A stretch of 64,000 nt of DNA. Origin: Sisyra terminalis. Lineage: Eukaryota > Arthropoda > Insecta > Neuroptera > Sisyridae. Positions within the stretch are counted from its first letter, which is position 1, and each line of letters begins with the position of its first letter. The stretch covers positions 1,426,001 to 1,490,000 of the forward strand of contig OY292277.1 of assembly GCA_958496175.1 (NCBI GenBank). The letters are read 5' to 3'. This document shows, piece after piece, positions 51,973-61,503 of the stretch. Position numbers and translations under genes: made by a program. The notes under the pieces are model-generated. The model was not told the DNA's origin. It saw only the letters and a list, made by a program, of their open reading frames with translations, and searched no databases.

Positions 51973-54900
51973 TTGTAAATCACTAAAAAGCCTTAAATCT
52001 ACAAACGTTGAGAAAACAAGGCCTTATATTGAAAAATCACCCTTTTAAACGGCCTAATTTCTGACGGAAAATGTCACATCAATTTACGGCTCTAAAACTT
52101 CTTGGTTTAAATTCCTGGCAAACTATCCCGATACATTAATGTTTCTTTTTTTGAGAACTTGGAGAATGATTCAAACATTAATATTCAATCAGACTATAGC
52201 AAAAGAAAACATCCCTTATATCCGGTTTTTCCCAATTTAAATTGGCCTTGTTTTAGCTTTGAAATGGAATTGTGGACGTCCTGTTACCCACAGGAAGAAA
52301 ATTTCTACCGACTGAAATTCAATAAAACGTCCCTTCTCCTAATTTCTTGAGAAAAGTAGGCCTAATTTTGAAAAATCGGCCATTAAACTGGCCTTATTTC
52401 AGAAGGAAAATGTCACATCAATTTACGGCTCTAAAACTTCCAGGTTTAAATTCCTGGCAAACTATCCTGATACATTACTGTTTCTTTTTTTGAGAATTTG
52501 GAGAGAGATTCAAACATTAATATTCAATCAGACTATAGCAAAAGAAAACATCCCTTATATCCGGTTTTTCCCAATTTAAATTGGCCTTGTTTTAGCTTTG
52601 AAATGGAATTGCTGACGTCCTGTTACCCACAGGAAGAAAATTTCTACCGACAGAAATTCAATAAAACGTCCCTTATCTTAATTTCTTGAGAAAAGTAGGC
52701 CTTATTTTGAAAAATCGGCCATTAAACTGGCCCTATTTCAGAAGGAAAATGTCACATCAATTTACGGCTCTAAAACTTCCAGGTTTAAATTCCTGGCAAA
52801 CTATCCTGATACATTACTGTTTCTTTTTTTGAGAATTTGGAGAAAGATTTAAACATTAATATTCAATCAGACTATAGCAAAAGAAAAGATCCCTTATATC
52901 CGGTTTTTCCCAATTTAAATTGGCCTAGTTTTAGCTTTGAAATGGAATTGTGGACGTCCTGTTACCCACAGGAAGAAAATTTCTACCGACTGAAATTCAA
53001 TAAAACGTCCCTTATCTTAATTTCTTGAGAAAAGTAGGCCTTATTTTGAAAAATCGGCCATTAAACTGGCCCTATTTCAGAAGGAAAATGTCACATCAAT
53101 TTACGGCTCTAAAACTTCCAGGTTTAAATTCCCGGCAAACTATCCCGATAAATTAATGTTTCTTTTTTTGAGAACGTGGAGAAAGATTCAAACATTAATA
53201 TTCAATCAGACTATAGCAAAAGAAAACATCCCTTATATCCGGTTTTTCCCAATTTAAATTGGCCTTGTTTTAGTTTTGAAATGGAATTGTGGACGTCCTG
53301 TTACCCACAGGAAGAAAATTTCTACCGACTGAAATTCAATAAAACGTCCCTTATCTTAATTTCTTGAGTAAAGTAGGCCTTATTTTGAAAAATCGGCCAT
53401 TAAGCTGGCCTTATTTCAGAAGGAAAATGTCACATCAATTTACGGCTCTAAAACTTCCAGGTTTAAATTCCTGGCAAACTATCCTGATACATTACTGTTT
53501 CTTTTTTTGAGAATTTGGAGAGAGATTCAAACAATAATATTCAATCAGACTATAGCAAAAGAAAACATCCCTTATATCCGGTTTTTCCCAATTTAAATTG
53601 GCCTTGTTTTAGCTTTGAAATGGAATTGTGGACGTCCTGTTACCCACAGGAAGAAAATTTCTACCGACTGAAATTCAATAAAACGTCCCTTATCTTAATT
53701 TCTTGAGAAAAGTAGGCCTTATTTTGAAAAATCGGCCATTAAACTGGCCCTATTTCAGAAGGAAAATGTCACATCAATTTACGGCTTTAAAACTTCCAGG
53801 TTTAAATTCCTGGCAAACTATCCTGATACATTACTGTTTCTTTTTTTGAGAATTTGGAGAAAGATTCAAACATTAAAATTCAATCAGACTATAGCAAAAG
53901 GAAACATCCCTTATATCCGGTTTTTCCCAATTTAAATTGGCCTTGTTATTGCTTTGAAATGGAATTGTGGACGTCCTGTTACCCACAGGAAGAAAATTTC
54001 TACAAATTGTAATTCACTTAAACGTCCCTAATCTTAATTTCTTGAGAAAAGTAGGCCTTATTTTGAAAAGTCGGCCATTAAACTGGCCTTATTTCAGAAG
54101 GAAAATGTCACATCAATTTACGGCTCTAAAACTTCCCGGTTTAAATTCCCGGCAAACTATCCCGATACATTAATGTTTCTTATTTTGAGAACGTGGAGAA
54201 AGATTCAAACATTAATATTCAATCAGACTATAGCAAAAAAAACCATCCCTTATATCCGGTTTTTCCCAATTTAAATTGGCATTGTTTTAGCTTTGAAATG
54301 GAATTGGGGACGTCCTGTTACCCACAGGAAGAAAATTTCTTCAAATTATAATTCACTTAAACGTCCCTAATCTTAATTACATGAGAAAACAAGGCCTAAT
54401 TTTGAAAAATCTGTCATTAAACAGGCCTTATTTCAGACGGAAAATGTCACATCTATTTAAGGCTCTAAAACTTCCCGGTTTAAATTCCCGGCAAACTATC
54501 CCGATAAATTAATGTTTCTTTTTTTGAGAACGTGGAGAAAGATTCAAACATTAATATTCAATCATACTTTAGCAATAGAAAACATCCTTTATAACCTGTT
54601 TTTCCTAATTTAAATTGGCCTTGTTTTAGCTTTGAAATGGAATTGTGGACGTCTTGTTACCCACAGGAAGAAAATTTCTTCAAATTGTAATTCACTTAAA
54701 CGTCCCTAATCTTAATTTCTTGAGAAAACTAGGCCTTATTTTGAAAAATCGGCCATTAAACTGGCCTTATTTCAGACGGAAAATGTCACATCAATTTACG
54801 GCTCTAGAACATCCTGGTTTAAATTCCCGGCAAATTATCCCGATAAATTAATGTTTCTTTTTTTGAGAACCTGGAGAAAGATTCAAACATTAATATTCAA

Positions 54901-55701
54901 TCAGACTATAGCAAAAGAAAACATCCCTTATATCCGGTTTTTCCCAATTTAAATTGGCCTTGTTTTAGATTTGAAATGAAATTGTGGACGTCCTGTTACC
55001 CACAGGAAGAAAATTTCTACCGATTGAAATTCAATAAAACGTCCCTTATCTTAATTTCTTGAGAAAAATAAGCCTTATTTTGAAAAATCGGCCATTAAAG
55101 TGGCCTTATTTCAGACGGAAAATGTCACATCAATTTACGGCTCTAAAACTTCCAGGTTTAAATTCCCGGCAAACTATCCCGATAAATTAATGTTTCTTTT
55201 TTTGAGAACGTGGAGAAAGATTCAAACATTAATATTCAATCAGACTATAGCAAAAGAAAACATCCCTTATATCCGGTTTTTCCCAATTTAAATTGGCCTT
55301 ATTTTAGTTTTGAAATGGAATTGTGGACGTCCTGTTACCCACAGGAAGAAAATTTCTACCGACTGAAATTCAATAAAACGTCCCTTATCTTAATTTTTTG
55401 AGAAAAATAAGCCTTATTTTGAAAAATCGGCCATTAAACTGGCCTTATTTCAGACGGAAAATGTCACATAAATTTACGGCTCTAAAACTTCCAGGTTTAA
55501 ATTCCTGGCAAACTATCCCGATACATTAATGTTTCTTTTTTTGAGAACTTGGAGAATGATTCAAACATTAATATTCAATCAGACTTTAGCAAAAAAAACC
55601 ATCCCTTATATCCGGTTTTTCCCAATTTAAATTGGCCTTGTTTTAACTTTGAAATTGAATTGTGGACGTCCTGTTACCCACAGGAAGAAAATTTCTTTCC
55701 A
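51973..55701 (+). repeat. Satellite block 7 (11 monomers)
   Basis: The first part is the second copy of the TACCGACTGAAATTC-rich stretch. After about 54.53 kb it passes to GGCCA units with CATCCTGG...CCCGG, and then to the GAGAATGATTC/GACTTTAGC unit that precedes insert 7. Confidence 0.85.
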
Positions 55702-56059
55702 TTGTTATTTATTAGATAGCCTTAAATCTACAAACATTGATATAACAAGGCCTAAATTCATTTTCTAATTTATTTCTTTTTTCAAACAATTCTAATTTGT
55801 TGGCAATTCGAATTGTTTAGAATTTTGAATTAAGACAACGCCACAATGTGTGTCGAATTTAGTTGGAAGCTATGAGTACATCCACCTGACTCACAGGTGG
55901 CACTAAAAACTTAAGGTGGTTAAGTGACATTACATGTCAAGAGTTCACACGTTCTAGCATAGATGGAAAGACAGCAGATGTCAATTTGACAACTAACTTT
56001 TGAAAGTATTTCAAATTTTAATTATATATAATATTAAAATTTAATTGTATTTCTTCACA
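55702..56059 (+). repeat. 358 bp inserted segment, copy 7
   Basis: Same junctions. Private variants: TTCTAATTTATTTC and AATGTGTGTCGAATTT. All six inverted repeats appear intact. The host unit also has GAAATTGAATTGTGG upstream. Confidence 0.92.
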
Positions 56060-59000
56060 TTGTAAATCACTAAAAAGCCTTAAATCTACAAACGTTGAGA
56101 AAACAAGGCCTTATATTGAAAAATCACCCTATTAAACGGCCTAATTTCTGACGGAAAATGTCACATCAATTTACGGCTCTAAAATTTCCAGGTTTAAATT
56201 CCTGGCAAACTATCCTGATACATTACTGTTTCTTTTTTTGAGAATTTGGAGAAAGATTCAAACATTAATATTCAATCAGACTATAGCAAAAGAAAACATC
56301 CCTTATATCCGGTTTTTCCCAATTTAAATTGGCCGTGTTTTAGCTTTGAAATGGAATTGTGGACGTCCTGTTACCCACAGGAAGAAAATTTCTACCGACT
56401 GAAATTCAATAAAACGTCCCTTATCTTAATTTCTTGAGAAAAGTAGGCCTTATTTTGAAAAATCGGCCATTAAACTGGCCTTATTTCAGAAGGAAAATGT
56501 CACATCAATTTACGGCTCTAAAACTTCCCGGTTTAAATTCCCGGCAAACTATACCGATACATTAATGTTTCTTATTTTGAGAACGTGGAGAAAGATTCAA
56601 ACATTAATATTCAATCAGACTATAGCAAAAAAAACCATCCCTTATATCCGGTTTTTCCCAATTTAAATTGGCATTGTTTTAGCTTTGAAATGGAATTGTG
56701 GACGTCCTCTTACCCACAGGAAGAAATTTTCTTCAAATTGTAATTCACTTAAACGTCCCTAATCTTAATTTCTTGAGAATACGAGGCCTTATTTTGAAAA
56801 GGCCGCCATTTGACTGGCCTTATTTCAGACGGAAAATGTCACATCAATTTACGGCTCTAAAACTTCCCGGTTTAAATTCCCGGCAAACTATCCCGATAAA
56901 TTAATGTTTCTTTTTTTGAAAACTTGGAGAAAGATTCAAACATTAATATTCAATCAGACTATAGCAAAAAAAACCATCCCTTATATCCGGTTTTTCCCAA
57001 TTTAAATTGGCCTTGTTTTAGCTTTGAAATGGAATTGTGGACGTCTTGTTACCCACAGGAAGAAAATTTCTTCAAATTGTAATTCACTTAAACGTCCCTA
57101 ATCTTAATTTCTTGAGAAAACTAGGCCTTATTTTGAAAAATCTGTCATTAAACAGGCCTTATTTCAGACGGAAAATGTCTCATCTATTAAAGGCTTTAAA
57201 TTTTCCCGGTTTACATTCCCGGCAAACTATCCCGATACTTTAATGTTTCTTTTTTTGAGAACGTGGAGAAAGATTCAAACATTAATATTCAATCAGACTA
57301 TAGCAAAAAAAACCATCCCTTATATCCGGTTTTTCCCAATTTAAATTGGCCTTGTTTTAGCTTTGAAATGGAATTGTGGACGTCTTGTTACCCACAGGAA
57401 GAAAATTTCTTCAAATTGTAATTCACTTAAACGTCCCTAATCTTAATTTCTTGAGAAAACTAGGCCTTTATTTGAAAAATCGGCCATTAAACTGGCCTTA
57501 TTTCAGACGGAAAATGTCACATCAATTTACGGCTCTAAAACATCCTGGTTTTAATTCCCGACAAACTATCCCGATAAATTAATGTTTCTTTTTTTGAAAA
57601 CGTGGAGAAAGATTCAAACATTAATATTCAATCATACTATAGCAATAGAAAACATCCCTTATAACCTGTTTTTCCTAATTTAAATTGGCCTTGTTTTAAC
57701 TTTGAAATGGAATTGTGGACGTCCTGTTACCCACAGGAAGAGCATTTCTTCAAATTGTAATTCACTTAAACGTCCCTAATCTTAATTTCTTGAGAAAACT
57801 AGGCCTTATTTTGAAAAATCTGTCATTAAACAGGCCTTATTTCAGACGGAAAATGTCTCATCTATTAAAGGCTTTAAATTTTCCCGGTTTACATTCCCGG
57901 CAAACTATCCCGATACTTTAATGTTTCTTTTTTTGAGAACGTGGAGAAAGATTCAAACATTAATATTCAATCATACTTTAGCAAAAAAACCATCCCTTAT
58001 ATCCGGTTTTTCCCAATTTAAATTGGCCTTGTTTTAGCTTTGAAATGGAATTGTGGACGTCTTGTTACCCACAGGAAGAAAATTTCTTCAAATTGTAATT
58101 CACTTAAACGTCCCTAATCTTAATTTCTTGAGAAAACTAGGCCTTATTTTGAAAAATCGGCCATTAAACTGGCCTTATTTCAGACGGAAAATGTCACATC
58201 AATTTACGGCTCTAAAACATCCTGGTTTAAATTCCCGGCAAACTATCCCGATAAATTAATGTTTCTTTTTTTGAGAACCTGGAGAAAGATTGAAACATTA
58301 TTATTCAATCAGACTATAGCAAAAGAAAACATCCCTTATATCCGGTTTTTCCCCATTTAAATTGGCCTTGTTTTAGATTTGAAATGGAATTGTGAACGTC
58401 CTGTTACCCACAGGAAGAAAATTTCTACCGACTGAAATTCATTAAAACGTCCCTTATCTTAATTTCTTGAGAAAAGTAGGCCTTATTTTGAAAAATCGGC
58501 CATTAAACTGGCCTTATTTCAGAAGGAAAATGTCACATCAAATTACGGCTCTAAAACTTCTCGGTTTAAATTCCCGGCAAACTATCCCGATACATTAATG
58601 TTTCTTATTTTGAGAACGTGGAGAATGATTCAAACATTAATATTCAATCAGACTTTAGCAAAAAAAACCATCCCGTATATCCGGTTTTTCCCAATTTAAA
58701 TTGGCCTTGTTTTAACTTTGAAATGGAATTGTGGACGTCCTGTTACCCACAGGAAGAAAATTTCTTCAAATTGTAATTCACTTAAACGTCCCTAATCTTA
58801 ATTTCTTGAGAAAACGAGGCCTTATTTTGAAAAGGCCGCCATTTGACTGGCCTTATTTCAGACGGAAAATGTCACATCAATTTACGGCTCTAAAACTTCC
58901 AGGTTTAAATTCCTGGCAAACTATCCCGATACATTAATGTTTCTTATTTTGAGAACGTGGAGAAAGATTCAAACATTAATATTCAATCAGACTATAGCAA

Positions 59001-61145
59001 AAAAAAACCATCCTTAATATCCGGTTTTTCCCAATTTAAATTGGTATTGTTTTAGCTTTGAGTTGGAATTGTGGACGTCCTGTTACCCACAGGAAGAAAA
59101 TTTCTACCGATTGAAATTCAATAAAACGTCCCTTATCTTAATTTCTTGAGAAAAATAAGCCTTATTTTGAAAAATCGGCCATTAAAGTGGCCTTATTTCA
59201 GACGGAAAATGTCTCATCTATTTAAGGCTCTAAAACTTCCCGGTTTAAATTCCCGGCAAACTATCCCGATAAATTAATGTTTCTTTTTTTGAGAACTTGG
59301 AGAAAGATTCAAACATTAATATTCAATCAGACTATAGCAAAAAAAACCATCCCTTATATCCGGTTTTTCCCAATTTAAATTGGCCTTGTTTTAGCTTTGA
59401 AATGGAATTGTGGACGTCTTGTTACCCACAGGAAGAAAATTTCTTCAAATTGTAATTCACTTAAACGTCCCTAATCTTAATTTCTTGAGAAAACTAGGCC
59501 TTATTTTGAAAAATCGGCCATTAAACTGGCCTTATTTCAGACGGAAAATGTCACATCAATTTACGGCTCTAAAACATCCTGGTTTAAATTCCCGGCAAAC
59601 TATCCCGATAAATTAATGTTTCTTTTTTTGAGAACCTGGAGAAAGATTGAAACATTATTATTCAATCAGACTATAGCAAAAGAAAACATCCCTTATATCC
59701 GGTTTTTCCCCATTTAAATTGGCCTTGTTTTAGATTTGAAATGGAATTGTGAACGTCCTGTTACCCACAGGAAGAAAATTTCTACCGACTGAAATTCATT
59801 AAAACGTCCCTTATCTTAATTTCTTGAGAAAAGTAGGCCTTATTTTGAAAAATCGGCCATTAAACTGGCCTTATTTCAGAAGGAAAATGTCACATCAAAT
59901 TACGGCTCTAAAACTTCTCGGTTTAAATTCCCGGCAAACTATCCCGATACATTAATGTTTCTTATTTTGAGAACGTGGAGAATGATTCAAACATTAATAT
60001 TCAATCAGACTTTAGCAAAAAAAACCATCCCGTATATCCGGTTTTTCCCAATTTAAATTGGCCTTGTTTTAACTTTGAAATGGAATTGTGGACGTCCTGT
60101 TACCCACAGGAAGAAAATTTCTTCAAATTGTAATTCACTTAAACGTCCCTAATCTTAATTTCTTGAGAAAACGAGGCCTTATTTTGAAAAGGCCGCCATT
60201 TGACTGGCCTTATTTCAGACGGAAAATGTCACATCAATTTACGGCTCTAAAACTTCCAGGTTTAAATTCCTGGCAAACTATCCCGATACATTAATGTTTC
60301 TTATTTTGAGAACGTGGAGAAAGATTCAAACATTAATATTCAATCAGACTATAGCAAAAAAAAACCATCCTTAATATCCGGTTTTTCCCAATTTAAATTG
60401 GTATTGTTTTAGCTTTGAGTTGGAATTGTGGACGTCCTGTTACCCACAGGAAGAAAATTTCTACCGATTGAAATTCAATAAAACGTCCCTTATCTTAATT
60501 TCTTGAGAAAAATAAGCCTTATTTTGAAAAATCGGCCATTAAAGTGGCCTTATTTCAGACGGAAAATGTCTCATCTATTTAAGGCTCTAAAACTTCCCGG
60601 TTTAAATTCCCGGCAAACTATCCCGATAAATTAATGTTTCTTTTTTTGAGAACTTGGAGAAAGATTCAAACATTAATATTCAATCAGACTATAGCAAAAA
60701 AAACCATCCCTTATATCCGGTTTTTCCCAATTTAAATTGGCCTTGTTTTAGCTTTGAAATGGAATTGTGGACGTCTTGTTACCCACAGGAAGAAAATTTC
60801 TTCAAATTGTAATTCACTTAAACGTCCCTAATCTTAATTCCTTGAGAAAACTAGGCCTTATTTTGAAAAATCTGTCATTAAACAGGCCTTATTTCAGACG
60901 GAAAATGTCACATCAATTTACGGCTCTAAAACATCCTGGTTTAAATTCCTGGCAAACTATCCCTATACATTAATGTTTCTTTTTTTGAGAACTTGGAGAA
61001 TGATTCAAACATTAATATTCAATCCGACTTTAGCAAAAAAAACCATCCCTTATATCCGGTTTTTCCCAATTTAAATTGGCCTTGTTTTAACTTTGAAATG
61101 GAATTGTGGACGTCCTGTTACCCACAGGAAGAAAATTTCTTCAAA
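56060..61145 (+). repeat. Satellite block 8 (15 monomers)
   Basis: A mixture of GGCCGCCATTTGACTGGCC, CTGT/ACAG and GGCCA units. A two-monomer duplication is visible at about 57.04 and 57.72 kb (shared GGCTTTAAATTTTCCCGG, GTTTACATTCCCGG and GATACTTTAATG). Confidence 0.85.
57990..60838 (+). repeat. Tetramer duplication, 1,357 bp offset
   Basis: About 57990-59346 is repeated at 59347-60703, and the match runs on for about 135 bp. Shared rare marks: AACCTGGAGAAAGATTGAAAC with CATTATTATTC, TGTGAACGTCC, CATCCCGTATATCC, and AACCATCCTTAATATCCGG with TTTGAGTTGG. The right edge is TTAATTTCTTG versus TTAATTCCTTG (about 60838). Confidence 0.8.
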
Positions 61146-61503
61146 TTGTTATTTATTAGATAGCCTTAAATCTACAAACATTGATATAACAAGGCCTAAA
61201 TTCATTTTCTAAATTATTTCTTTTTTCAAACAATTCTAATTTGTTGGCAATTCGAATTGTTTAGAATTTTGAATTAAGACAACGCCACAATGTGTTTCGA
61301 ATTTAGTTGGAAGCTATGAGTACATCCACCTGACTCACAGGTGGCACTAAAAACTTAAGGTGGTTAAGTGACATTACATGTCAAGAGTTCACACGTTCTA
61401 GCATAGATGGAAAGACAGCAGATGTCAATTTGACAACTAACTTTTGAAAGTATTTCAAATTTTAATTATATATAATATTAAAATTTAATTGTATTTCTTC
61501 ACA
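61146..61503 (+). repeat. 358 bp inserted segment, copy 8
   Basis: Like copy 1 it is preceded by TTCTTCAAATTG and not TTCTTTCCATTG, yet its upstream monomer carries GAGAATGATTC and GACTTTAGC like copies 2-7. The interior is closest to the common form of copies 4-7. The left junction is therefore a recombinant between the two flank types. Confidence 0.92.

Larger units (their letters stand above)
45875..54531 (+). repeat. Tandem duplication, 4,426 bp offset, carrying inserts 5 and 6
   Basis: 45875-50105 matches 50301-54531. The offset equals eleven 339 bp monomers plus one 697 bp insert-bearing unit. The only difference I noticed on reading both copies is C at 49361 versus T at 53787, so this is very recent. 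The 195 bp between the copies (50106-50300) instead resembles 46358-46552, which marks the exchange zone. The left edge is AGATAAATAAGCC versus AGAAAAATAAGCC and the right edge is AACTTGG versus AACGTGG (50106/54532). An assembly artefact is a possible alternative explanation. Confidence 0.85.
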
